Shown in pieces: positions 33,947-41,057 of a DNA stretch of 64,000 nucleotides. Source of the DNA: Actinopolymorpha cephalotaxi (GTDB taxonomy: Bacteria > Actinomycetota > Actinomycetes > Propionibacteriales > Actinopolymorphaceae); NCBI RefSeq assembly GCF_013408535.1, contig NZ_JACBZA010000001.1, positions 2,874,850 to 2,938,849 of the forward strand, given 5' to 3'. The notes below the pieces were generated by a model. The model saw nothing but the letters and a program-made list of their open reading frames with translations. It did not search any database and was not told the DNA's origin. Made by a program: the position numbers and the translations under genes. Each line of letters begins with the position of its first letter. The stretch's first letter is position 1.

Positions 33947-34356
33947 GTCACCATCCCCTCGGTCACGTACAGCGGGTAGACGAGGTTGTGGAGCGCGTTG
34001 TTCGCGCGGATTCGGTAGTCGACCGACACCAGCAGGGCGTCGAGGTCGCTCGCACCCGCGTCGTCCACCCGTACGTCGAGAACGTCGATCCGGGGCTCGA
34101 AGCGGACCAGCGCGGTGGTGACGTGGTGCGCGATCTCGGCCCGGGTGGCGGCGGTGTCGTTGTCGAACAGCAGCTGGTGTGCGCCACAGCCGAACTCCGG
34201 CTCCATCACCCGCTCACCCGGGGCGGTGGACAGCACGATCCAGATCGACTCCGCGATGTCCCGCTCCCCCGACGACCACGACAGGCCGCCCGAAGGATTG
34301 ACGGACAACGGGAATCGCCAGCCCGTGCCCAGGAAGTCGCGGCGGTCATCCGGCAC
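33943..34356 (-). CDS. eCIS baseplate protein, gp25/lysozyme-like (Pvc9-like)
   Basis: 137 aa, the usual length of GPW/gp25 proteins. It begins DFLGTGWRFPLSVNPSGGLS and continues with the family core GERVMEPEFGCGAHQLLFDN plus HVTTALVRFEPRIDVLDV. It joins inner baseplate and sheath in contractile systems. The start overlaps the previous gene by 11 bp and the end overlaps gpJ by 4 bp. Confidence 0.92.
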   Translation of the reverse strand: MPDDRRDFLGTGWRFPLSVNPSGGLSWSSGERDIAESIWIVLSTAPGERVMEPEFGCGAHQLLFDNDTAATRAEIAHHVTTALVRFEPRIDVLDVRVDDAGASDLDALLVSVDYRIRANNALHNLVYPLYVTEGMVT

Positions 34357-35140
34357 AGATGCCGCCGGTGATGTCGTCGATCGCGGTCACGGCCGCCTCG
34401 AGCACGGTGACGGTGGTGTTCAGCGTCTCCAGGTCGTCTGAGGACATCCCGGCCACCTCGAGTTTGATCGGCTCCAGCTGGGCGATCTCGAACAGCGGGG
34501 CCATCAGGCCGAGGACCGCCGCGATCGGGTCGATCGCCTGCCCGATCGCCGCGAGCTGGGCGTCCGCGTTGTCCTTGGTGCAGTTGGCGACCTCGAGCTC
34601 CGCGTCACTGGTGGAGACACTCAGCAGTGCCTGCCTGCCGTTCAGGAGTTCCTGCACCGAACGCAGGTTGGTGAGTACGCAGTTCAGGGATGCCCGGACC
34701 AGGCAGAGCAGATCCTTGACGAACGGCACCATCGAACCGCCCGGAATCACCAGCCCCAGGCAGGGTGCCAGCTTCTCCACGGCCGGGGTGAGTTTCTCCA
34801 TCGCCTTGCCCGCGCCGAGCAGGTCGCCGCTGGTGAGGGCGCCGATCACCTCCATCAGCGGTCCGATCACCCCCAGGATCTTCAGCGGGCAGTCGATCGC
34901 GGCCAGCAGCGGAGCCACCTGCACCATGATGTTCATCGACGTGGCGCAGTCGCTCGGGATGCCCTTGGACAGGTCCGTGATCGCCTGCATGCTGCCGCCG
35001 GTCGGCAACGTCAGGGTGAGGGGTTTCCCTTGCGGGATGCGGAGTTTGGCACACGGCGGCAGGTCGAGTGCGTGCTGCACGTTGACCGAGAGCGGGATGT
35101 CGATGCGAGCCACGGACCAACCGTGCCGGTGTGCTGTCAC
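34346..35140 (-). CDS. eCIS-associated hydrophobic helical protein, unknown
   Basis: 264 aa from GTG 35140 (GTG about 35113, VARIDIPLSV, is an alternative). Long amphipathic or hydrophobic helices dominate (IDCPLKILGVIGPLMEVIGA and AAVLGLMAPLFEIAQLEPIK), with eight or nine scattered Cys and no signal peptide. It lies between the spike gene and the gp25-like gene, where PVC loci usually have other baseplate genes or a PAAR tip. No PAAR repeat is present. It might be a small cargo, a hub plug or a membrane-active part. Not recognised. Confidence 0.65.
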   Translation of the reverse strand: MTAHRHGWSVARIDIPLSVNVQHALDLPPCAKLRIPQGKPLTLTLPTGGSMQAITDLSKGIPSDCATSMNIMVQVAPLLAAIDCPLKILGVIGPLMEVIGALTSGDLLGAGKAMEKLTPAVEKLAPCLGLVIPGGSMVPFVKDLLCLVRASLNCVLTNLRSVQELLNGRQALLSVSTSDAELEVANCTKDNADAQLAAIGQAIDPIAAVLGLMAPLFEIAQLEPIKLEVAGMSSDDLETLNTTVTVLEAAVTAIDDITGGICAG

Positions 35141-35163
35141 CCCGCCGTCACGGGTTCGCCGAG

Positions 35164-35709
35164 TCAGATCGTGTTGCCGGTCGGGCTGACCACGCGGCTG
35201 ACACCGGAGCTGGTGAGCACGATGACGGTGCCCCGCAACTCCAGGATGCCCTTCGAGCTGATCGTGACCTTGCCGTCGGCGAGCACGACCTGGCTGCCGG
35301 CCGCGTCCTCCACCACGACCGCGCCCCGGTTGCCCTCGGGCGTGGGAGTGGAGTCGATCAACCGGATGGTGTGGCCGTTCAGCGAACGGATCATCCGTTC
35401 GCGCGGTGCGGTGGACGGTGTTGCGTCCTTGCCGTTCCAGAGAAAGCCCATCACGATCGGGAAGCTGACGTCGCCCTGTTCGAACATGATCACGGCCTCG
35501 TCGCCGACCTCGGGCATCGCGAAGAAGCCGCGGTCGTGGCCGGCCATCGGCGCGGCCACCGGCGCCCAGTTGTGGTAGCCGTCGCCCAGTGCCGGGATGG
35601 TCACCTCGACCTCGCCCAGATGCTTGTCCGTGCCGACGGCCGCCACCTGGCCGATGACGACGCCGTAGATCTTTCCCGGTTGCGTCCCCGGGGTCGGCTG
35701 CATGCTCAT
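35164..35709 (-). CDS. eCIS central spike protein, gp5/gpV-like OB-fold
   Basis: 181 aa from ATG 35709 (ATGA overlap with the preceding gene); an ATG at 35703 is nearly as good. A longer open frame upstream is a shadow of the gpD-like gene. The sequence YGVVIGQVAAVGTDKHLGEV, then VTIPALGDGYHNWAPVAAPM, PEVGDEAVIMFEQGDVSFPI and VMGFLWNGKD, is the OB-fold of Phage_base_V. The C-terminal third has repeating strands (GAVVVEDAAGSQVVLADGKV) that may form a short beta-helix needle. In PVC this module is fused to the gp27-like part (Pvc8). Here it is a separate, coupled gene. Confidence 0.9.
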   Translation of the reverse strand: MSMQPTPGTQPGKIYGVVIGQVAAVGTDKHLGEVEVTIPALGDGYHNWAPVAAPMAGHDRGFFAMPEVGDEAVIMFEQGDVSFPIVMGFLWNGKDATPSTAPRERMIRSLNGHTIRLIDSTPTPEGNRGAVVVEDAAGSQVVLADGKVTISSKGILELRGTVIVLTSSGVSRVVSPTGNTI

Positions 35710-36929
35710 GTCGTGTGCTCCAGCCTGGCCGAGAAGGTCGTACGGTAACCGGTGTCGGAGAGCACGTGCTTGGTACTGGTGAGGAAGTAGCGCCCGTTCA
35801 GCACCGTGCCGAGCCCGCCGAGTTCGACGTTCCGGCCGGCGCGCAGGTCCGGCAGCCCTACCACCGCGCCGTCGACGGTGATCTGCTCCAGCCGCTGCGC
35901 CTGCAGGACCTCGACCGCGTGCTTGCGGGCCAGCTCCGCGGTCCGCACCGGGAAGTCGCTGATCACCTCGTCGCGCCCGTTGCGCCGGGCGAACTCCCGC
36001 ACCTGTGGTGGCACGTCCTTCAGCGCGGGGTCGTCGATCGTGCACTCGCCCTTGAGCTGCTTCTTGGTGGCCCGGTCCCAGCCGAGGACGGTCACCGACT
36101 TCAGCTGTTTCGCCGTCTGGATGGCGGCCTTGGCGCTGACCAGGCTCTGCCCGTAGACCAGGCGGTAGGTACGGTCGCGGATCCGGCGGCTGGGCCCGAA
36201 GTACAGCTCCGGCTTCCCCGCGGCGTCACGGCCGAGGAAGACGTCGTAGCCGCGCGCCCGGGCCCGGCGCATCAGGAACACGATCGGATACTCGTTGACC
36301 ATCATCATCGACGGCAGTACCGGTTCGAGCTGAGCGGCCTGCGGATCGGTCCGGACCGCGACACCTAGGCCGGGGCGTCCGGAGGCGGTGTCCGGCGGCG
36401 GCTCGAGCGACTTCGCGATCTGGCTGTCGGTGACGCCCTGGTCCTTGCCCGACGGCCAGCCCCAGGTGAACTGCTTGCCACGCAGGCGATCCAGCACGTT
36501 CAGCCCGCGGATGGTCAGCCGGGGCGCGCCGGTCTCGGGGTACTCCGCGTCCAGGGCGGTGATGTAGCCGGTGGTCATCACCCGCAGGTCCGACTGCCTG
36601 CCGGTGTACCCCATCGACAGCTGGAGTTCGTTGCCCGGCTGGATCAGCTGCCACAGCGCCGCGTCGGCGTCCTTTCCGAGATACGCCGTGGCCAGCCGGC
36701 CGGCGTCCCAGTTGTTCAGCACCAGGGTGAACGAGTCCACCGCGTCGATCCGGTCCTCGAAGGTGACCTCGATGATGTCCCGGACGATCCGCGGATCCAG
36801 CGGCGTGCCGCCCTTCTTGCTGCCCGGCTTGCCGCCGTTGTGTGGCGACGCACCGAGCAGCGCGACCCGGAACGCGGGCGCGTAGAAGGGCTGTCCGGGT
36901 TCGTCGAGCTCGATCACCGGTGCGGTCAC
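35706..36929 (-). CDS. eCIS hub protein, gp27/gpD-like (VgrG N-terminal type)
   Basis: 407 aa. It begins YAPAFRVALLGASPHNGGKP and continues with the phage late-control D pattern IVRDIIEVTFEDRIDAVDSF, TLVLNNWDAGRLAT and IQPGNELQLSMGYTG, typical of the hub trimer on which the spike sits. The end (RNVELGGLGTVLNGRYFLTS, then TKHVLSDTGYRTTFSARLEH) also fits. It overlaps the LysM gene before and the spike gene after by 4 bp each. Together with the spike it replaces the single fused VgrG/Pvc8 polypeptide. Confidence 0.9.
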   Translation of the reverse strand: MTAPVIELDEPGQPFYAPAFRVALLGASPHNGGKPGSKKGGTPLDPRIVRDIIEVTFEDRIDAVDSFTLVLNNWDAGRLATAYLGKDADAALWQLIQPGNELQLSMGYTGRQSDLRVMTTGYITALDAEYPETGAPRLTIRGLNVLDRLRGKQFTWGWPSGKDQGVTDSQIAKSLEPPPDTASGRPGLGVAVRTDPQAAQLEPVLPSMMMVNEYPIVFLMRRARARGYDVFLGRDAAGKPELYFGPSRRIRDRTYRLVYGQSLVSAKAAIQTAKQLKSVTVLGWDRATKKQLKGECTIDDPALKDVPPQVREFARRNGRDEVISDFPVRTAELARKHAVEVLQAQRLEQITVDGAVVGLPDLRAGRNVELGGLGTVLNGRYFLTSTKHVLSDTGYRTTFSARLEHTT

Positions 36930-37609
36930 TGGTCACCTCGCGGGATCCGCAGGATGGCGCCGGGCGGGATCGCCGACGGGTCGTCGATCCCGTTGGCCTC
37001 GGCGATCCGCCGCCAGTCCGAACCCGTTCCGCCGTAGGCGCGCTGGGCCACCGAGGCGATCGTGTCCCGGGCGCCCACCACGTCGGACTTCGTGTGGTCG
37101 CTGGACTTGAGGTTGAGCTGCTGCAGTTGCTCGGTGAGGGTCTTGTACTCCTTGAGCTCCACCGACAGCGTGGCCCGCAGCGGCAGGCCGGTCTCGGAGA
37201 AGAACGTGTACTTCTGCGTGACCGAGGAGCACACGCACTTGAAGCCGTTGCGGATCCGCCCCGGGAACGCCGTACCTCCCCAGGTGAAGAGCAGGATCGG
37301 CGGTGCGTGCGTGTTGTTGTCGATCTTCACCAGGTCGTAGAAGTCGTCGGTCTTCTCGGTCACCGCCTTCACCTGCGGACCGGTGCCCTCCTCGGTGGCG
37401 TCGAAGAACAGGTCGAGCTTCATCGTCTCGGTCTGGCCGCGGACGAACTGCAGGATGGGAGAGTCCAGCCCCGGAACGCCGATCTCGGCAAGCTGGTTGG
37501 TCTTCGTCAGGGTGTAGTCGGTCGGGTTGAACTGCACCTTCAGCCGTTTTCCGCCCTCGGTCGCCCCGGGCGAGGGCAGGCGGTAGAACTGCGCGCGGGC
37601 CAGGGCCAC
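36926..37609 (-). CDS. eCIS LysM baseplate protein (Pvc7-like)
   Basis: 227 aa. The N-terminal part (GGKRLKVQFNPTDYTLTKTN and PILQFVRGQTETMKLDLFFD) matches the CIS LysM/gp53-like tube-initiation proteins. The C-terminal ~50 residues are a LysM-type module (DTIASVAQRAYGGTGSDWRR, then IAEANGIDDPSAIPPGAILR). In relatives this protein docks the first tube ring onto the hub. It follows the Pvc6-like gene by 3 bp and overlaps the hub gene by 4 bp. Confidence 0.9.
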   Translation of the reverse strand: MALARAQFYRLPSPGATEGGKRLKVQFNPTDYTLTKTNQLAEIGVPGLDSPILQFVRGQTETMKLDLFFDATEEGTGPQVKAVTEKTDDFYDLVKIDNNTHAPPILLFTWGGTAFPGRIRNGFKCVCSSVTQKYTFFSETGLPLRATLSVELKEYKTLTEQLQQLNLKSSDHTKSDVVGARDTIASVAQRAYGGTGSDWRRIAEANGIDDPSAIPPGAILRIPRGDQ

Positions 37610-37612
37610 GAC

Positions 37613-37816
37613 TCAGCCCTCCTTCCGTACGGAGTTCCACATCGCACGGTCGGACTTCGCGCCCGCCTGGGTGCGCTCGCGTTCGTCCAGCCTGGCGATC
37701 ACCGCGCTCACCACCCGGTCCAGGACGTCGGGTGAGAGCAGCGTCCGGTCGTCCACCGGCTGGATCCGCAGGTCGATCTCGCCGACCTCGAACTGCTCGT
37801 CGGGGCCTGCCATCAC
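37613..37816 (-). CDS. Small eCIS protein (Pvc6-like, DUF5908-type)
   Basis: 67 aa: FEVGEIDLRIQPVDDRTLLS, then PDVLDRVVSAVIARLDERER. Size, the IxELxIxxxV-like strand at the start and the place between second tube and LysM genes correspond to Pvc6. The start overlaps the second tube gene by 4 bp. Role in relatives: a minor baseplate or tube factor, poorly defined. Confidence 0.7.
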   Translation of the reverse strand: MMAGPDEQFEVGEIDLRIQPVDDRTLLSPDVLDRVVSAVIARLDERERTQAGAKSDRAMWNSVRKEG

Positions 37817-38346
37817 AGCCGCCCGAACGACTCGGCCACCGAGGAGATGGTGGCCGCGATCTCACCCGCCACCCCGAGCGAGCGCACGATCAGTCCCTCG
37901 TGCGCGATCTCGAGTTCCTCGATGGCGATCTGGCTGCCGAGCGCGTTCACCGGCGGGCCGGCCCAGCGGACCGGGATGCCGCGCTGGAAGCGCCACGACC
38001 GGACCACGTCGCCGTCGTCGTTGCGCAGCTGGATGATCCCGTCGCGCCGTCGCCCACGGCCACGCAGGAAGTCCTCGTGCCACTGCCACAGGTCCAGCGA
38101 ACTGGTCACGCCGCGGCGCAGTTTGAGGTTGGGATGGCGTACCCGGCCGGGAAACTTGAGCACGCCGGTGTTCCGCCCTCCCTCGGCGTACTCGTCCACC
38201 GCCATCGTCGCCTCCAGGCCGCTGCACTCGGAGAACCCGGTGTCCGGGGCGGGCAGGATGGACGACAGCACGGCCGACACCGGTGACGCCGTCTCCACCA
38301 GGCGGACGACGAAGTTGGCGGCGGTGATCGGGCGTTCGGCGGTCAT
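37813..38346 (-). CDS. eCIS tube protein 2 (Pvc5/gp19-like)
   Basis: 177 aa. T4 gp19-type tube signature: FSECSGLEATMAVDEYAEGG, then LKLRRGVTSSLDLWQWHEDF and IPVRWAGPPVNALGSQIAIE followed by ELEIAHEGL. It differs from the 149-aa tube protein by a longer N-terminus (about 20 residues) and a C-terminal helix (AATISSVAESFG). It is probably the adaptor or first-ring tube protein near the baseplate. Overlaps both neighbours by 4 bp. Confidence 0.88.
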   Translation of the reverse strand: MTAERPITAANFVVRLVETASPVSAVLSSILPAPDTGFSECSGLEATMAVDEYAEGGRNTGVLKFPGRVRHPNLKLRRGVTSSLDLWQWHEDFLRGRGRRRDGIIQLRNDDGDVVRSWRFQRGIPVRWAGPPVNALGSQIAIEELEIAHEGLIVRSLGVAGEIAATISSVAESFGRL

Positions 38347-40568
38347 GGCGTGCCTCCGGGTCCGGTCAGCCCGGTGAGTGAACCGGTCAACGGCACGGCC
38401 GGGTTGTCCGGGGTGACGGCGCCGGCGGCGCTGCTGTCGGCGAACTCCAGCCGGTCCTGGGTCCGGGCGACCCGGAGCAGGATGAACTCGTTCGGGCGGG
38501 CGGCGGCCAGGCTCAGCTCCGCCGAGAGAATGCCGCCGACCCGGTCGGTGCCGTCGAAGCTGATGCGGTACGACTCGACGTCGCTCGCCCCGGCCAGGGC
38601 GCCGGCGGCGTAGAGCCCTTCGGCGAACCCGGCCAGCACGGTGTCGACCAGGCCGATGAGCGCGTCGTCCAGCGGCTCGAACACCGACCAGGCCAGCGCA
38701 CCGGACAGCACCCGCCGCGCGTAGAGGAACAGCCGCCGGACGTTGAGGTTGCGCCAGGCCGGGTCGTAGCTCACAGTCCGCGCGCCCAGGCAGACGATCC
38801 CGCGAGCCGGCTTAGGCCGCAGCACGTTCACGCCCTCGCTGTTCAGGATCGCGTGGGCGTCGTCCCCGAAGTCGGAGTCGGCGGCGACCGCCCACTGCAT
38901 CACCCGGTTGGCCGGAGCACGCCACGGGCCGACGTCGGCGTCGGTCCCGGCGATCAGTCCGGCCAGGTGCCCGCTGGGCGGCAACCGCCTGTTCTGCCTG
39001 CCCTGTGCGGTGCCCCGTGCGGCCAGGGGGTCGATCACGCTGATCCAGGGTGCGTACAGAGCGGCGTAGGAGCTGTCGAACCGCGCGCGCCATCCGCGCA
39101 ACTGACCCACGTCCAGCGGACGGCGCCCGGCCGGCGGATCGAGCAGCGCCAGCCGGTCGCCGAGCCGTTCGCAGTGCTCGATCACCAGCTGCTGGGCGGC
39201 GGCGATGGCGTCGTCGTCGAAGACCGCGCCGGCCTCGGTCACCGCGGCCGACGTGATCGGCACCGGCCGGGCCGGCGGCGCACACGGGTCGCACGGGTCC
39301 GGCAGTGGCGGCGGAAGCGTGACCTTCGCGGCGACCGGGCCCGCGACCAGGTCGGGGATGGCGATGATCCCGGGCTCGGACAGCACGCCGAGCACGCTCA
39401 GCCCATACAGGGTTGACGGATCGGCGCTCTCACTCGCGGCCAGGTCGGCTCCGAGCAGGTCGGTCACGGTCATTCCCGCGCTCCCGTCCCGGCCGCCGGT
39501 CAGCACGGCCGTCGCGGGGTCCCCCGTCACGGTGGCGGACAGCGCCGCCGCCGGATGGCTCGGGACGAGCGGCGGGCCGCCCGGAGGCAGCTCCAGCCGG
39601 ATCAGCCGGCTGGACGCGGCCACGGTGTCCAGCGCGTACCGCGGATGTCCCGGCACCAGGACCAGATCGGAGTGCACCTCCAGCAGATGGCCGCGGTCGG
39701 AGACGCCGAGCGTGAACGAGTCCGTCTCGCAGGTGATCGGCCGGCTCAGGTCGAACCCGCCCACCCCGGTCGGCAGCGGCGCCCGCAGCAGGAGCACCCG
39801 GGTGACACCGTCCACGCCGTCGAGCACCTGCCAGCGGGTGATCGGCGTGGGGGTGGTCTGGCTGAACCGCACCAGGGAACCGGTGGTGAACCCGTCGACC
39901 CGCGACACCGGCAGCGCCGCGGCGGTTCCCACCGCGAGCGTGACCGCCGCGCTGCGACGGCCGCCACTCACCCGTACGGTCAGCCGGTTGCCGGCGCTGC
40001 CCGGGCCGTACGCCCTGACCACCAGCACGGGCGTACCGGCGGCGTCGGCGAACCCGGCCGAGGCGACCCCTCCGCCACTGGCCACCGTGATCGGCCCGTT
40101 CGTGACCGGGTCGAGCTCGAGCGCCAACGGCCGGTCCCAGGTGACCGTCATCCCCACCGGGTCGACCGCCGTCACCAGATGCTGGTGCGATCCGGTGGCC
40201 GGGCCGCCGAGCGTGGCCGAGCCGCCGGGGACGAGCCCGTCCAGCGCCAGTACCACCGACGTACGCCGATCCGCCGGCTGCACCGCGGCGAGGGTGGTGG
40301 TGTGTTCCGGCGCCACCGCCCGGACCACGTATGCGAGCGAACCACCGTTGTCGAAGAAGGCCTTCGCGGCGTACGCCCCCAGCCCGTTCGGGATGAAGAA
40401 GCCGAACAGGTCGGTGAACATCCGCCAGGAGCTGATCCGCACCGGGACCCCGGCCGGCCCGCGTTCGCACACGGCGACCAGGCCGAGCACGTCCACCCGG
40501 CCCGGCTGTACCGGCGGCGGCGGGTCGACCAGCTCGACCCGGACACCCGGTGCGGCCATCAGTTCCAT
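38343..40568 (-). CDS. eCIS sheath protein 2, divergent (Pvc3/4-like)
   Basis: 741 aa. The N-terminal beta part starts MELMAAPGVRVELVDPPPPV. The C-terminal half has the sheath core: GHLAGLIAGTDADVGPWRAP, then NSEGVNVLRPKPARGIVCLG, NLNVRRLFLYARRVLSGALA and ARPNEFILLRVARTQDRLEF. A large inserted beta domain (about 110-420) and a 30-residue Pro/Thr/Gly tail set it apart from sheath 1. Multi-sheath loci are known in PVC/Afp, where extra sheath paralogues probably sit at the ends. It precedes tube 2 by a 4-bp overlap and follows tube 1 by 3 bp. Confidence 0.88.
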   Translation of the reverse strand: MELMAAPGVRVELVDPPPPVQPGRVDVLGLVAVCERGPAGVPVRISSWRMFTDLFGFFIPNGLGAYAAKAFFDNGGSLAYVVRAVAPEHTTTLAAVQPADRRTSVVLALDGLVPGGSATLGGPATGSHQHLVTAVDPVGMTVTWDRPLALELDPVTNGPITVASGGGVASAGFADAAGTPVLVVRAYGPGSAGNRLTVRVSGGRRSAAVTLAVGTAAALPVSRVDGFTTGSLVRFSQTTPTPITRWQVLDGVDGVTRVLLLRAPLPTGVGGFDLSRPITCETDSFTLGVSDRGHLLEVHSDLVLVPGHPRYALDTVAASSRLIRLELPPGGPPLVPSHPAAALSATVTGDPATAVLTGGRDGSAGMTVTDLLGADLAASESADPSTLYGLSVLGVLSEPGIIAIPDLVAGPVAAKVTLPPPLPDPCDPCAPPARPVPITSAAVTEAGAVFDDDAIAAAQQLVIEHCERLGDRLALLDPPAGRRPLDVGQLRGWRARFDSSYAALYAPWISVIDPLAARGTAQGRQNRRLPPSGHLAGLIAGTDADVGPWRAPANRVMQWAVAADSDFGDDAHAILNSEGVNVLRPKPARGIVCLGARTVSYDPAWRNLNVRRLFLYARRVLSGALAWSVFEPLDDALIGLVDTVLAGFAEGLYAAGALAGASDVESYRISFDGTDRVGGILSAELSLAAARPNEFILLRVARTQDRLEFADSSAAGAVTPDNPAVPLTGSLTGLTGPGGTP

Positions 40569-40571
40569 GCG

Positions 40572-41021
40572 CTACACCGCGACCATTTCGAACTTCTCCA
40601 GGCAGATCTCGATGGCCTCGATGGCGATCTCGCTCTGCATGGCGTTGAAGGCCGGGCCCTCCCACTTGCAGATCCAGCCGCTGGTGAACTTCCAGCGCAG
40701 GACGTCGTTGTGGAGTTCGTCCAGCAGTACGACGGCGCCGTCGCGCCGGTCCGCGACCCCGCTGGAGACGTTCGCGAACCACTGCCACAACGTGGGTTCG
40801 GTGGTGATCCCCCGCCGCAGCGACAGGTTCTGGAACTTGCGCATCCCGAACTCCTTGATGGGATGCAGATCCGGGGAGTTGCCGGCCCGGTACTCCACCG
40901 GGTCGATGGTGAAGTTCATGCCGCTCGCCTCGCGGAAGGCCGCGACCTCCTCACCGCCGTTGCCGATCTCGACCCGGAAGTTGAACCCCCGGTAGGGATC
41001 CACCCGATCTCCGACTGCCAT
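40572..41021 (-). CDS. eCIS main tube protein (Pvc1/gp19-like)
   Basis: 149 aa, the standard length. RVDPYRGFNFRVEIGNGGEE, then FREASGMNFTIDPVEYRAGN, MRKFQNLSLRRGITTEPTLW and EIAIEAIEICLEKFEMVAV are all typical of Hcp/gp19-like tube proteins. It stacks into the hollow tube that would carry cargo. A good ribosome binding site (GGAGAAGG) in the 36-bp gap after the sheath gene suggests high independent translation, as expected for a major subunit. Confidence 0.95.
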   Translation of the reverse strand: MAVGDRVDPYRGFNFRVEIGNGGEEVAAFREASGMNFTIDPVEYRAGNSPDLHPIKEFGMRKFQNLSLRRGITTEPTLWQWFANVSSGVADRRDGAVVLLDELHNDVLRWKFTSGWICKWEGPAFNAMQSEIAIEAIEICLEKFEMVAV

Positions 41022-41057
41022 GCCTGGTCACCTTCTCCGTGCGTTGTCGCGAGCGTT

